Notes: a model not told the origin generated them from the letters alone. Numbered from the stretch's first letter, positions 1-10,335 are shown. The stretch: DNA of 64,000 nt from Bactericera cockerelli (GCA_024516035.1 CM044962.1:4756631-4820630); one strand, 5' to 3'. A program made the numbers and translations.

Positions 1-539
1 TTTGAAACTTCTTATAAAGGATATTAAAATTAAAATAGCATTATCAATTCATTCTCTTTAAAGTTACAAAATGTATATTTTTACTTTTGATGAAAAAAGT
101 ATAGAAAGTATTGTTTTTTATCACCTAGGAATTAGGTAATTACATTTCAAAGCGGGTATAGAAAAACAAAATTAATTCAGTTGACATCTTATTAAGAATA
201 AGTTTTCTTTGTTTTCATTCACTTGACAAAAAAATGATTTCAAACATACATATTTGATTCTGACTTCAATGAAAAAGCCATTCACAAGTTTTGTTCGAAA
301 TCCAGGCGAATGGATTCTACTCCAAATAATCAGTAGAGTAAGTCCTTCATAAATTACTCTTATTTTCTTTCTTTTGAACATTTTTTTTCTCATCTATGTT
401 GAAAAAAATCAACAATGGTTGTGAAAAATAAACGTTATTCCAAAATTATCATCATATCTGCGTCAGCTAATGATGTTTATAAATGAAAACAAATTAGTTT
501 ATTATGATACCTAACCACTCTAACAGAATTCTCGAAAAT

Positions 540-626
540 CACCACACTTGAGACTTGAACTATTGACCCCCTAGTTAGAATTCCCTCTCCGTGACATCAC
601 TTCACCACTAGGCCTTGCAGACATGT
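540..626 (-). repeat. Possible tRNA-like SINE head
   Basis: On the minus strand GGCCTAGTGGTGAAGTGA resembles a tRNA A box, and AGTTCAAGTCTC a B box, at roughly tRNA spacing. There is no second copy in the window, so the call is weak. Nothing else is recognisable in 1-700. Confidence 0.4.
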
Positions 627-701
627 ATTAAATGTTGCATAGTTTTTCTTTTCGTAAATTTTGACAGCACCCCCAATCCAAATTCCCACCGGCCGCGCCT
701 G

Positions 702-775
702 ATCTGAACCACAGAGCACGGATTCATGCGCTAGATTGTTAACATTGAGTTTTTTTCACTTTCAGACTGAGACTG
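702..775 (+). repeat. Inverted copy of the 4253 exon acceptor region
   Basis: These bases match the reverse complement of 4247-4318 with only a few differences, including CACTTTCAG followed by the exon's first bases ACTGAG. The copy points the other way from the gene, 3.5 kb further downstream. Confidence 0.9.
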
Positions 776-837
776 AACAGTGTTATTAAGTTATTATTAT
801 CATAATTCCCGTCGGTGGCGGCGCCGGCGTCGTGGTC

Positions 838-1332
838 CCACCTGGAATGTGACAGTACTGTGGGGTTACCCGGAATGTGACAGTACTGTGGGGTTACCTG
901 GAATGTGACAGTACTGTGGGGTTACCCGGAATGTGACAGTACTGTGGGGTTACCTGGAATGTGACAGTACTGTGGGGTTACCTGGAATGTGACAGTACTG
1001 TGGGGTTACCTGGAATGTGACAGTACTGTGGGGTTACCCGGAATGTGACAGTACTGTGGGGTTACCTGGAATGTGACAGTACTGTGGGGTTACCTGGAAT
1101 GTGACAGTACTGTGGGGTTACCTGGAATGTGACAGTACTGTGGGGTTACCTGGAATGTGACAGTACTGTGGGGTTACCTGGAATGTGACAGTACTGTGGG
1201 ATTACCTGAAATGTGACAGTACTGTGGGGTTACCTGGAATAAACATGGGTTTTACCCGTCAATTCGTTAAAATAAAAAAATAAAAATGTGACAGTACTGT
1301 GGGGTTACCTGGAATGTGACAGTACTGTGGGG
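838..1332. repeat. 28-bp tandem array at the C-terminal exon edge
   Basis: About 17 units of 28 bp (plus-strand core GGAATGTGACAGTACTGTGG) run from 838 to 1332, almost identical to each other, with a 50-bp foreign insert at about 1238-1287. On the gene's strand each unit ends ATTCCAG|gtaacc, so each contains both an acceptor-like and a donor-like signal. The last unit is continuous with the coding sequence of the C-terminal exon (PTVLSHS). The array therefore looks like an amplification of the exon's own 3' end. Confidence 0.95.
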
Positions 1333-1514
1333 TTCGACGGAATCGAAGCGGCGGACTCCGGATGCAAGAAGTTTCGACGGCTCTCGCTCATGCTGGTGGG
1401 GTTGCTGGCGGAGTTGGTGATGGCACCGGCGGCGGCGGGATTGGCTCCGGAGCCACCGAGAGATGAGGCGTGCTGCGTGATGCAGCGGGACAGGAGTTCA
1501 GGCAGTAGCTCCAC
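1305..1514 (-). CDS. SK: SK channel C-terminal exon
   Basis: The exon starts in phase 0 after CCCCGCCAG| and reads VELLPELLSRCITQHASS, then a Gly/Ala/Asn/Ser-rich tail with a RRNFLHPE motif. Vertebrate SK has a similar L.LPGLIS segment after its coiled coil, which supports the start. The end is uncertain. Unspliced, the frame closes at TAA (1307-1305). That stop lies inside CCAG|gtaa, so it is created by the same bases that form a donor-like site in the 28-bp array. If CCAG|gt is used as a donor, the array would be intron and an acceptor-like CATTCCAG| at 842 could lead to a further exon (about 841-739, roughly 33 codons to a stop). I judge the unspliced stop slightly more likely. Confidence 0.8.
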   Translation of the reverse strand: MELLPELLSRCITQHASSLGGSGANPAAAGAITNSASNPTSMSESRRNFLHPESAASIPSNPTVLSHSR

Positions 1515-1572
1515 CTGGCGGGGAGAATAGGAAGTAAAGACACTCATGTGAATCTCAAGTTGAAAGTAATTA

Positions 1573-1803
1573 CTAGCACGTATGAGACGGCGTGCCCACC
1601 GGTGGGTCACTTTTCCTTTTTTTTCAATTTCCCTTGTAACGTGACCCACCGGTGGGCACAGATACTGCTATTATTAATATATTTTGTGTACTCGCCCGTC
1701 CCAATTTTTTTTTTGATGTTGTCATATTTGGAACACATACCCTAATTTGAAGCCGTCCCAGCGTAAAAACTATAGAAAATAGGACCCGTCTCATACGTGC
1801 TAG
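1573..1803. mobile_element. Small inverted-repeat element with nested palindrome
   Basis: The outer inverted termini are CTAGCACGTATGAGACGG (1573-1590) and its reverse complement (1786-1803), both perfect. Inside, 1592-1610 and 1641-1659 form a second perfect 19-bp inverted repeat rich in CCACCGGTGGG. There is no coding capacity. It looks like a MITE; the superfamily is unclear. Confidence 0.7.
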
Positions 1804-2117
1804 AGGGGTATTCTTCTTTTGGATAATTTTTTTTTTCCAGGTTCGATATTTCCATTTTATTTCAAGGTCAACTTCACCACATTCGTGAAAGAAAAATGCG
1901 TTTCGGTACTTTTAAAGATAAACAATGGACTTAACCTATAAAAGAATTGGAAGCAAGAATTTTCTACTTCCGTTTTAGTTAACCAAACTAGAAGAAGGAT
2001 GAGGAAAAATTTCCTCTTTCAAAAGAAAAATGACTTGCTTCCAGTTTGGTTCATTTTATTCCAGTTTGGTTAACTTTGGTTAGAAAGAAAAATACGGCTT
2101 AGGCGAAGTCAGGCTGG

Positions 2118-2350
2118 AGGACGTTAAACAGAGAGAAGACCAACGAATTCCTACGCTACCTGGTTTACCAGACTAGCGCGTTAACCACTTGACTACCAGG
2201 CTAGTTTGCAGTTCCCTGAGGATTTCATGGCTTCTAAAGAAAATCTTCAAGTTCTTCGCAATGGTTGATCGCACAGAAATATATGTGGTTCAGGACGAGC
2301 CAACTTTTCCACTTAAATTGGCTAGAGACCATCACTACTTCCAGATGTGG
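2118..2350. repeat. Fragments of two SINEs
   Basis: 2145-2205 is the minus-strand tRNA-like head of SINE A (CTACGCTACCTGG, GCGCGTTAACCAC). 2255-2350 contains ATGGTTGATCGCACA and GGTTCAGGACGAGCCAACTT, a module also present at 57980-58030 and, inverted, at 60585-60640. The first 30 bp (GACGTTAAACAGAGAGAAGACC) recur in inverted form at 60985-61020. Confidence 0.6.
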
Positions 2351-2501
2351 CCACGTTAATTACAACAACAACAGCAACAACAACAACAAACGAGGGTTTG
2401 TGCATAGTTGTTGGGAAATTGGACTAATGCATAAAGTAAAAGATAGCTCTTTACATTTATACTCTAAGTATAAATAATTAAATATGTACCTATAGTGTAA
2501 A

Positions 2502-3432
2502 CAGAGGGTGAGTTTTAACTGGCGCAGTCGATTTTCTCGTCCCCTGTTGGAAATACAAAATTTCTGCTCTACATTTTCATAGCTCACAGGAAGACATCTT
2601 TACAAATCTACCAAGCTTGTTCTTCAAGGAAATTTTAAGATTAACTTGTGTGACCCATTTATTGTTTTTACCTTACCCGGCGTAGCTCAAGAACGGCTTA
2701 TCAAAAATTCGTGATCGATATATCAATTGAAAGCTCTTACTCTGAGTTGATAGGTCGTCTTGAGCAAAAAGGTCATTTAGGTCGAAAAATGTGAATATAA
2801 TTTGGGTCACCCATTCATTTTTTAACCTTACCCATTGTAGTTTAACCCTTAGTAGATATAACCTAGCCTAGGAGAACTTCCTGATCGAAACGGTCAAACG
2901 GTGTAGATTTGTAATAACATACATGCATACAGATATTTACACAGACAGCTTCATTTTTTTTATTATTACACGGGACCAGCCTAAGATACAAGTGACAATG
3001 TACAACAAATAACAGTTTACAAATAAATATTTTGAAATAAGAAGATATCAAAAATGATACAGTAATAAAGAATATAAAATTGATAAAAATATTATATCTT
3101 AAATAAAACATTAGAATTCATTGCCAAGCCGCATCATACGATTGATGGGAACGTAGTAAAGGTAATTCTTATCACAGATATCAATAAAGTAAGTTTTACT
3201 AGTTTTTTGCCTGCGGTTGCAATCAAAACGTATTGTCTCTAGTAGCCTGGGACAGTCGATTTGCCCTTCGACCAATTTGGTAATGAATATATAGATATAG
3301 CTTCAGATTCACCATAAAATTTTGGCTTCATTTAACTGTTAGTATCACTTTTTCAATCTACTTTTTTACCCGAAATTTTGTATTTCTAACAGGCACCGTG
3401 AAAATCGACTGCGCCACTTAAAACGCCTCAGC
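2502..3432. mobile_element. Element of about 0.93 kb with inverted ends
   Basis: 2502-2568 and 3366-3432 are imperfect inverted copies of each other, sharing GGCGCAGTCGATTTTC and GAAATACAAAATTTC. The interior is AT-rich with no coding sequence I recognise. No clear target duplication is visible, so this is a candidate foldback or MITE-like element. Confidence 0.6.
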
Positions 3433-3475
3433 CTCTGTAGAATTTTTACATGTGTTAAATATATTATTTACTCAC

Positions 3476-3583
3476 CTGCTCTTGTAGAGTAACTAACTTA
3501 TCTTCTAGTGCGACTAATCTATCTTCTAAGGCATCGTATCTTGAGCTCATGTCAGACACAATCTCGTAGACTGTGTTTTGGGT
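3476..3583 (-). CDS. SK: SK channel exon: C-terminal coiled coil
   Basis: The exon encodes 36 residues in phase 0 at both ends, beginning TQNTVYEIVSDMSSRYDA. The end reads as three heptad-like repeats (ALEDRLVALEDKLVTLQEQ) typical of a coiled coil. Vertebrate SK has TQN..YD.ISD at this place followed by its own coiled coil, which takes part in assembling the tetramer. The acceptor is TTCTCCCCAG| and the donor GAGCAG|gtgagt. The next exon continues with VELLPELLSRC. Confidence 0.93.
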
Positions 3584-3689
3584 CTGGGGAGAAAGAAAAT
3601 GCAGTATTAATTAAAATATAGTCTTAGAATTATTTTTGAAACTTGAGAACATGGTACATACTTTATGAATATCCCCTTTGAGTCCGGTT

Positions 3690-3975
3690 TATGTGGCAGC
3701 ACCGCCAAAACATTTTCCTACCGGCCCGCCGCCCCTAGTGATGACTCCTCATTGGAAAGCATCAAGGATAACTTGGAAGGGGTGGATGGAAAAGATTGCC
3801 GTAGGCAATAACCCCGCCTTTTAGTTAGGGCATCTGTACATATATTATTATTTTTATCTATGTTGTTTATCTTTTTTTTTCTTGTTTATATTGTTCAAAA
3901 TTTTGTATTTTATTTTTTATAATTACTTGTATGTACATAATTATGTCTTATTAATAAATAAATTAAATAATAATA
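3690..3975 (+). repeat. Repeat H copy
   Basis: Family H is defined by GAAGAGATTGCC.YAGGCAATAACCCCGCC followed by TTTAGTTAGG.CAT, a T-rich stretch and a TAATAATAATAA tail. This copy has GGATGGAAAAGATTGCCG and ends at the AT-rich microsatellite. Other copies are at 11085, 22300, 31455 and 61715. Confidence 0.75.
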
Positions 3976-4097
3976 ATAATAACTTGTAAAGTGTCCTACA
4001 AAGTTAGGAGAGCTCAATTTGGTTGGATGGAAGAGCTCGGCATTCAGGATCCTTCCACGGGAAAGAAAGGCAAAAAAATTATGTATTCTATACTTGG

Positions 4098-4152
4098 ACT
4101 CATCATCATCATCATAGGGTGGCGTCATCGTGAACGATGGTAGCCAGAATCG
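4098..4152 (-). repeat. SINE G fragment
   Basis: CATCATAGGGTGGCGTCATCGTGAACGATGGTAGCCAG matches, inverted, the 3' end of SINE G at 8550-8585 and 30105-30145. Confidence 0.75.
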
Positions 4153-4183
4153 GAAGTAAGAAATCACATTCTGTTGTTCTTAC

Positions 4184-4253
4184 TTTTGCCATATCCGTGA
4201 TGGTGTTGGCATTGTCCATCAGCTTCCTCTGATCCATTTTCACTTTTCTCAGT
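4184..4253 (-). CDS. SK: SK channel exon: end of calmodulin-binding domain
   Basis: One base completes the Ala codon, then 23 residues from LRKVKMDQRK to TITDMAK. The stretch matches the vertebrate SK segment that follows the core of the calmodulin-binding domain (LR.VKM.QRKL...ANT..D.AK). The acceptor is CACTTTCAG| and the donor GCAAAA|gtaaga. The 72 bases around its acceptor, including the first exon bases, are present again in inverted orientation at 702-775 downstream of the gene's last recognised exon. Confidence 0.94.
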
Positions 4254-4318
4254 CTGAAAGTGAAGAAAAACTCAATGTTAACAATCTAGCCCATGAATCC
4301 GTGCTCTGTGGTTCGGAT
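4247..4318 (-). repeat. Partner of the inverted repeat at 702-775
   Basis: This is the intron end and acceptor of the SK exon at 4184-4253. Its shared features with 702-775 are CACAGAGCACGGATTCATG, AGATTGTTAACATTGAG and the CACTTTCAGACTGAG junction. Confidence 0.9.
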
Positions 4319-4322
4319 TATT

Positions 4323-4545
4323 ATAATAATAAAACTCTTTAGTGGAAGGTAACCACCAGGCGAGGTTAATGCTCAAAGCATTTTCTACCACCTAACCCTC
4401 AGAGTCTTATTATTATGTAGTCACAAACTTAAATGAATGAGGAAAAATTCATGCACTGGGTGGAGTTCGAACCAACGGATCCCTACGCTACCTGGATTAC
4501 CAGACTAGCGCGTTAACCACGTGACCACCAGTGCACACATACCAG
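4323..4545 (-). repeat. SINE A copy (tRNA-headed)
   Basis: On the minus strand the head reads GTGGTCACGTGGTTAACGCGC (A box), with GGTTCGAACTCCACC as B box and the paired TGCACTGG/CCAGTGCA end. The body has CTCTGAGGGTTAGGTGGTAGA and the tail is ATAATAATAA. It ends 5 bp from the inverted repeat at 4318. Confidence 0.85.
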
Positions 4546-4949
4546 GATTCCACTCAATGCTGGGATACTTTCCTCATTTATTTATGTATGTGTGTATGTG
4601 ACTACGTAGCTTTAGGGTTAAATGCTTGTCTCACAAATGTCTAAGAATACAAGGAGAGTTTAAGAAAAAGAAAAAAAAAAAAAAAAAACAAAATAACTGT
4701 TATTATTATAGACTGGTTGGAGTTCCACAAGAGAAGCACCAATTATCACAACAACTTCTATTTAGATCTATTGTGACAGTTGGTTCTATTTGGTTTTAAC
4801 GTTCTCGCTTGAAGTAAACCTTTAAAGTAGGTACCTCAGCAAATAAGCTGAATTGGAACCAGTTGTTCTGATGTATGTATTATTTTCCATGTATGTATTA
4901 TTTCTGTTCCACGTAAAGGTTTATTTATTTATTTTAATTTAATTTGAAG

Positions 4950-5130
4950 TAGTCAGAACGGCGATTTCACCCTCCTGGGAATCGCACCAGCTACCAACAT
5001 TAACCTCACCCAGCCTGGGTAGGACCGGAAATGCCAGCCTCAAGTGTTTGGAGGGAACAGATTTTTTTTCTTTCAAAAAGTCTGCCCCAACCGGGAATCG
5101 AACTCGGGATCTCCGGACTACGGGTAGTAG
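4950..5130 (-). repeat. 5S-SINE body, fused to another repeat
   Basis: TTTCACCCTCC, AACCTCACCCAGCCTGGGT and GGACCGGAAATGCCAGC belong to the body of the 5S-derived SINE family (see 44184). The expected 5S head is replaced after 5045 by another sequence with a tRNA-like B box (GGGAATCGAACTCGGG), so this copy is truncated or chimeric. Confidence 0.65.
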
Positions 5131-5409
5131 TCACAACTGTTATAGCCAGCCAAGGAGGCTGGCTATAACTGTTGTAATTAGAAGATTTTCCCCCCCATTT
5201 CTGAAACAATAAGAAATTATAAACTGAAAACAATGCATTGTCATTTCTCCGCTGGGCCATATAAATTATAAGTCTAGAAACTTAAGCCTCTGGGGAACAC
5301 AAGCGATGCGGGGGGCTGTAATATTGTCAAGACCCTCATCCCGAGAAGTTTGCTCCGAAATTTGTCCCAAGTTTTTCAGTATCTCCAGAATCTTAATCGC
5401 AACTTGGGA

Positions 5410-5900
5410 AATTTAAGTCGTTGAAGGAGGATGAGAGGATGGGAGGAGAGGGAGAAGATGGAGGGGGTGAAAGAGGAGGAGGAAGAGGAGAAGAAGAGGA
5501 GGAGGGAGAGGGGTTCAATGAATAGAAGGACAAGGAAAAGGAGATGGAGAAGGAGGAGGAGAATGAGGAAAAGGATGAGTGAAGGAGGATATAGAAGGGG
5601 TGAATGAGTAGAAGGAGAAGAAGAAAGAGAAAGAAAAGAATATGGAGATTGGTGATAAGAGAGGGGAGGAAGAGGGGGTCAATGAGGAGAAGGAGAAGGA
5701 GGAGGAGAGTGAGGATGAGGAAAAGGACGGGTGAAGGAGGATATAGAAGGGGTGAATAAGGAGAAGGAGAAAGAGAAAGAGAAGGAGAAAGAAAAGAATA
5801 TGGAGATTGGTGACAGGTGAGGGGAGGAAGAGGAGAAAAAGATGGAAGAAAAAGAAGTTAAGAAGTTGAAAAAAATGTACAAAAAAAAATTGAAGATAAA
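5410..5900. repeat. GGA/GA-rich low-complexity tract
   Basis: A purine-rich plus strand built from GGAGAAGGAGGA-like words contains an internal duplication (about 5530-5660 and 5690-5810 share TGAAGGAGGATATAGAAGGG). Long minus-strand frames of Ser, Phe and Leu here are artefacts. Confidence 0.9.
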
Positions 5901-6296
5901 GGAAGACAACTGCGCCAACAAGCGTTGCGTTGGGAGAAAAAAAAATGTTTCCAGATTTAAAGAAGAGAAAATAAAGATTTAAAAACCCACAAGAATTTAG
6001 AAAACTTTCTGAGGCTAGTGGGTCATTTGAATGGTACAACTTTTTCAGAAGCTAGATAGTTCTTTTAAATTGCTCTCTTTTTAATGTTTTTGAGATAACT
6101 TTAGAAATTTCTCATATTAGCTTTAACTGCCGGGCTCAGAATGTAAAACTTATATTTAGATCTACAGCATTGTTAAAAGATCTTCTTTTCACTCAAGATT
6201 CATAATCCATGCCATAGATTTTCTCCTTCGCCACACTTCAAGTTTCTCAAATTTCTTATTCACGAAGTTTTCATCTTTTCCCAATGTTCCCAAACG

Positions 6297-6420
6297 ACGG
6301 ACCTCAGTAGCTTGATCGATAAGGTGGCGGACTTGTAACCTGGAGGTCAGTGATTTGAGTCCCAAGTATGGCAAATATTTACTCAAAGGACTGTAAGGAG
6401 AGTTTGAGTAATTTAATACA
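6297..6420 (+). repeat. SINE C copy (tRNA-headed)
   Basis: GACCTCAGTAGCTTGATCGATAAGGTGGCGGACTTGTAACCTGGAGGTC is a tRNA-like head with its A box, and TGATTTGAGTCC is the decayed B box. GAGAGTTTGAGTAAT follows. Other copies are at 24250, 34183, 53504, 57140 and 63930. Confidence 0.8.
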
Positions 6421-6474
6421 ATAAAACTGTCCCAAACTTCATACTTCCTTGAGTGAAACTCCTCATTAATTTGA

Positions 6475-6575
6475 GTATATGCCCAAATAATAATAAGATT
6501 CTGAGGTAGAAAATGCTTTAAGCATTAACCTCGCCTGATAGTTACCTTCCACTAAAGAGTGTCATTATTATTATT
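6475..6575 (+). repeat. SINE A tail fragment
   Basis: AATAATAAGATTCTGAGG, AAAATGCTTTAAGCATTAACCTCGCC and CTTCCACTAAAGAGTG match the body of SINE A. The tRNA-like head is missing. Confidence 0.75.
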
Positions 6576-6631
6576 GTCCTTCTTTATTACTATCTAATGC
6601 ATAATACTATCTAATACATATAATACATAAA

Positions 6632-6762
6632 AGGAAGAGAATGCCGTTGGCATTAGCATCGCCCTTGATCAAGTTTTGTTCTATTAATCTCATTTCCTAT
6701 GTATTGTATAATTATATTCTGTGTAAATAAAACTTGATCCAATATGTTTAATGAAGGAATAG
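6632..6762 (+). repeat. Repeat I copy
   Basis: GAATGCCGTTGGCATTAGC through AAAACTTGATCCAATATGTTTAAT is about 90 percent identical to 19108-19232. The function and class are unknown; the GCC-bracketed start suggests a short retroelement end. Confidence 0.75.
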
Positions 6763-7069
6763 AAAGTATTTTTTTTGTTTGACACTTCGAGTTTAACGTC
6801 GCTTTCAGCTGCATGGTCATATCAGGTATCTCTCCTTGTAATACCACATGTATGGTCACCTCTTACGTATAAATGTCTTTTGCTGCTGAAATTATAAAAT
6901 TGAGCCCTGAAGTAATGCCACACGGTGGTTTCAGGGCATAAATAAGAAACGATAAATGAAGTGGTTTTTAGACGGTAAAAAACCTTCTCGCTGGCTCACA
7001 GGAACTTACCTACGCCGGTGTTTGATGCAAATTTTCCCCTTCTCTAAAAAAAAGAAAAAAAAAACTTAC

Positions 7070-7197
7070 GCATAAATGGCCAACAGGAACTTCCGCTGAT
7101 GCGTGCGCACGCGTCCCGCGTTCACACGCTTCACCAGCCTCGTGTGCTTGTAGATCAGCCACGTCTCCCTCAGTACATTGGCCGCTGCGTTTTTCAG
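7070..7197 (-). CDS. SK: SK channel exon: calmodulin-binding domain core
   Basis: The exon encodes 42 complete codons beginning [18 protein letters not shown] and ending [10 protein letters not shown], plus two bases (GC) of an Ala codon. This is the most conserved stretch of the calmodulin-binding domain in SK channels. The basic helix ([20 protein letters not shown]) carries the usual cluster of Lys and Arg. The acceptor is ATATTTCAG| and the donor GC|gtaagt. It starts in phase 0. The Ala codon is completed by the first base of the 4253 exon. Confidence 0.96.
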
Positions 7198-7524
7198 CTG
7201 AAATATGTAGTAAACCAAAAATTAGATTTATACATAGCTATAATAATAATAATAATGTTTTTTTTGTTGTTGAATGTTAACAATGTAGTGCTTAAAACTA
7301 AATTAAAACTAAATTCTTAAGACTATAAAGATAATGATGTTAAGGAAAAAGTAATATAGGTAAGTAAATAATAATAATAACAAATTAACTAAAACTAATC
7401 TCTGTATCATAGAAAAGTATGTGAAGAGGGAGAGAATTTAAACAAGGTAAGAAACTGATAACGTAGTAGAGTTGTAGAGAGAAGGAGAGAAAATAGGAGC
7501 GAATCGAGAACATTATAGTACAGT

Positions 7525-7690
7525 TTTTTTTGGTTGAACGTTTCTTAAGCATCTGGGTCATTTGAGACGGGGGTTTTACCCTCCATCATTCGCTCCAAGC
7601 TCATAAACCAGCTTCACGTTAACCTCACTCAGCCTGGGTTGGGCATCATTAGGGTTTGCATTTTAATAATCACCCATCCGGAGTTAAGTG
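7525..7690 (-). repeat. 5S-SINE copy, decayed head
   Basis: GACGGGGGTTTTACCCTCCA, TAACCTCACTCAGCCTGGGTTGGGC and ATCACCCATCCGGAGTTA match the family body and box C region in inverted orientation. The rest of the 5S head is lost. Confidence 0.75.
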
Positions 7691-8154
7691 GCAGAAAAAA
7701 TGCTAAGACATTGACTTCGCCCCAGTTTACAAAACAATTGTAATTATATTAAAATAATTTTGTTCAGTTTTTTTTCAGTTTATAATTTTTGGTTGATTGT
7801 TTTGTATTAAAAAATGAATTGTAAATAAACAAGTCCTGGTTTGACTTGACACTTGACGCGCGATCTGGTTTGATTTCAAGCGCGCATTCAATATGTTTCA
7901 GCATCTTGGTATGTCCTGTACCCATCCCTATTCGAACATCCTTATCTACCCCTCCTTCTCTTGAGGATGATAAAAACGGGATGGATTCTCTGATGCTGTA
8001 CCTTAAGAGAACCCGTTTATTTAAAAAAATCCAAACTTGGAAACGGTGCGAATGACCACTGATGTTAAAGCACCCAAATTAAAAAAAAAAAAAAATATTT
8101 TTCAGTTCAGCGATACCCAAACACCGTTTCGTTCAACCAGGACCCGAGACTCAC

Positions 8155-8265
8155 CCGTTTGGTGAGCTGCGTGTCCATCATGAAGTTATGGACGTGTTTC
8201 TCCGCCCTCGTCAGCTCCATCTTCCTTGACACGACTGCCACAAGGAGCGCTGTGCAGCCCGCACC
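8155..8265 (-). CDS. SK: SK channel exon: S6 end and start of calmodulin-binding domain
   Basis: The exon encodes 37 residues in phase 0 at both ends, beginning [18 protein letters not shown] and ending MMDTQLTKR. The first part completes the pore-lining S6 helix. [18 protein letters not shown] opens the calmodulin-binding domain, which holds calmodulin constitutively and couples Ca2+ to gating. The sequence is close to the vertebrate SK consensus. The acceptor is GTTCCTAG| and the donor CGG|gtgagt. It joins the 7197 exon, reading QLTKR then LKNAAAN. No tandem array or transposon touches this exon. Confidence 0.96.
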
Positions 8266-8417
8266 CTAGGAACGTGTTCAACAGAGGAGAGAGCGGAAGG
8301 TTAGTAATGGTTCTGTGAAAAAGTTTGTTAATCTGTATATTTTTTAATGAAAATATAAAAAACAAATCAATCCCATTGAGAGCTGATTAATAGTCTAGGT
8401 ATGAGTTGCTGATTAAT

Positions 8418-8590
8418 AGTCTCGTCTGGCTGGGGGACTATAAACAGGGAGTAGACCAGTATTGGCTTGGTTCTGGGGGCCCTTGTCAATTATTAGCCTC
8501 CTTGTAAAGACAGTGGTAGAAGTGCTGAGTCATTCCTCCACTGTCTGGCTACCATCGTTCACGATGACGCCACCCTATGATGATGAGTTG
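8418..8590 (+). repeat. SINE G copy
   Basis: TGGCTGGGGGACTATAAACA, GTAGACCAGTATTGGCTTGG and GGTAGAAGTGCTGAGTCATTCC lead to GATGACGCCACCCTATGATGATGA. It is close to 29970-30150 and inverted to 52140-52310. It lies 150 bp upstream of the SK exon at 8155-8265. Confidence 0.85.
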
Positions 8591-9469
8591 CATAGTCACT
8601 AACAGATTGATTAAGTTTGCCCATTAGTCATTTTTGATTGTGTATAAAGTTGATGGATTTAATCTGTTCATTAACGACTATGCAGTTGGGACTAAGAGTA
8701 ATGGTTCTGTGAAAAATATTTTTTAATAAAAAACCTGGGATTGGTTTTTTATTTAAAAATATTTTTAGAAGTTTTTGGTAGAGGCATCACCATCACCATT
8801 AATTAACTATGTTGTTGTATTTCTTTTTATTTCTTTTTTGACATTATTGAAAATGTATGATGATAATAATAATAAATTAGCAACAGCGGCCAGGAACATT
8901 GTGTAGTTTAAGTAATTAATATTTATTTTATATTTATAGTAAATTTGTCATAGAATAAGCCATGGAGAACTCATAGCGTATATTATACGTATATCTTATG
9001 GTCAATAAGCCTGTCACATAAACTCGGCCTTCTTGTGTAGCTGGAACAAAGAGAAAATCACAACATTAACAAATTCATTTTTCTTCTTCCTCAGTTTTAC
9101 ATACTTTTGATGGTAAAAATGGTAGCCATATTGAGTAATTGTTATCTGTTTATTGAAGTGACAAGTTAAAGGTATTTCGAGTATTCCACTACTAATTCTT
9201 CCAGGAAATTATTAGTGTTCTCTCTCAGTACCAAAAACAAACTAGCTTGAATATAGTATATCTTGAAATCTCATTTTTCTCACTATATGGAAATCTCTTT
9301 TATGTTTTTGTGCACAGAACAGATATTCGGATCCACACCACTGTTAAAGATTCTCTTTTACTGGAGATTTATCTGAAGACTCACACGTGTTTAAGAGACA
9401 GGAGTTTTTGAATTTTCTTCACGGACTCTTAAAGAAGGTGTTAAAGATGTTTTACGAGTGAGGGTCTCT

Positions 9470-9870
9470 TAGCTTCTACTTTCTTCCACTCATCCCTCTC
9501 TTACTCCTCCTCCTCCTCCTTATGTCCCCTTCTTTCTTCTCCTCCAATTTCTCATCCTCTTCCCTACACTACCCGTCACCCTATTTTTCCTCCTATCTTT
9601 TATCATTATTCTTCTACTCCTCTTTCTTTCACCCTTCCTCCTTCTTATCCTCCTCTTTCTCTTTCTCCTCCTCATTCCTCTCCACCTGTTTCTTCTCTTA
9701 TCCCTTACCATCCACCTCCTTCTCCTCTTCTTCCTTACACTACCCCTCCTCCTATTTCCCTCCTTTTTTCAACCTTACTTTTTCGTTTTTTTCTCTTTCT
9801 CTTTCTCCTTCTCCTCCTCCTCCTCCTCCTCCTCTCCTCCTCCTCCCCCTCCTCCTCTCCACCCCCTGTA
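9470..9870. repeat. CCT/CT-rich low-complexity tract
   Basis: A pyrimidine-rich plus strand ends in a CTCCTCCTCC run. Open frames on both strands here are low-complexity artefacts. Confidence 0.9.
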
Positions 9871-10089
9871 AAGAAACCGTTCATACTTTACAGATCGTTA
9901 TTACTTCGTCCAAGATTTTTATTGTCATTTTATATTATAAAAATTCTAACGTTTCCGAAAGGTCGTAAATTTGTAAACTGCTTTTCTGCTTACATTTTTT
10001 ATATTTTATATATTTTATTTTAAAGACTACGACATGAGAAGAACGTTTATATCAACAACAAAAAAGGACGCCATCTATACTTTTTTTTG

Positions 10090-10335
10090 ATTTAACGTCA
10101 CTTTCAACTATACGAGGTAGGTATATCACGACGGGGGTTTTACCCTCCATTTGCTAGAAATTCACAGTCCAGCAAATTAACCTCACTCAGCATGTGCGGG
10201 ACCGGAAATAGCCAGCACGAGGGTTCGAATTTGAAAGGTCACCCATCCAAGTTCTAGTTTCGCTGGACGTTGCTTAATATCAGTGATTGAGACAGTATTG
10301 AAAGTGTCATTGCTGTCTTATCCAAAAATTTGCAC
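10090..10335 (-). repeat. 5S-SINE copy
   Basis: On the minus strand AAGCAACGTCCAGCGAAACTAGAACTTGGATGGGTGACC corresponds to 5S rRNA box A through box C. The family body (GCTGGCTATTTCCGGTCC, TGAGGTTAAT) and AACGTTAAAT-like end follow. Confidence 0.85.

Noticed and set aside
838..1332. CRISPR-like array
   Set aside because: Units are contiguous with no spacers, in a eukaryotic gene, and align to an exon edge. The same applies to 41333-42841, 18014-18656 and 59735-59855.
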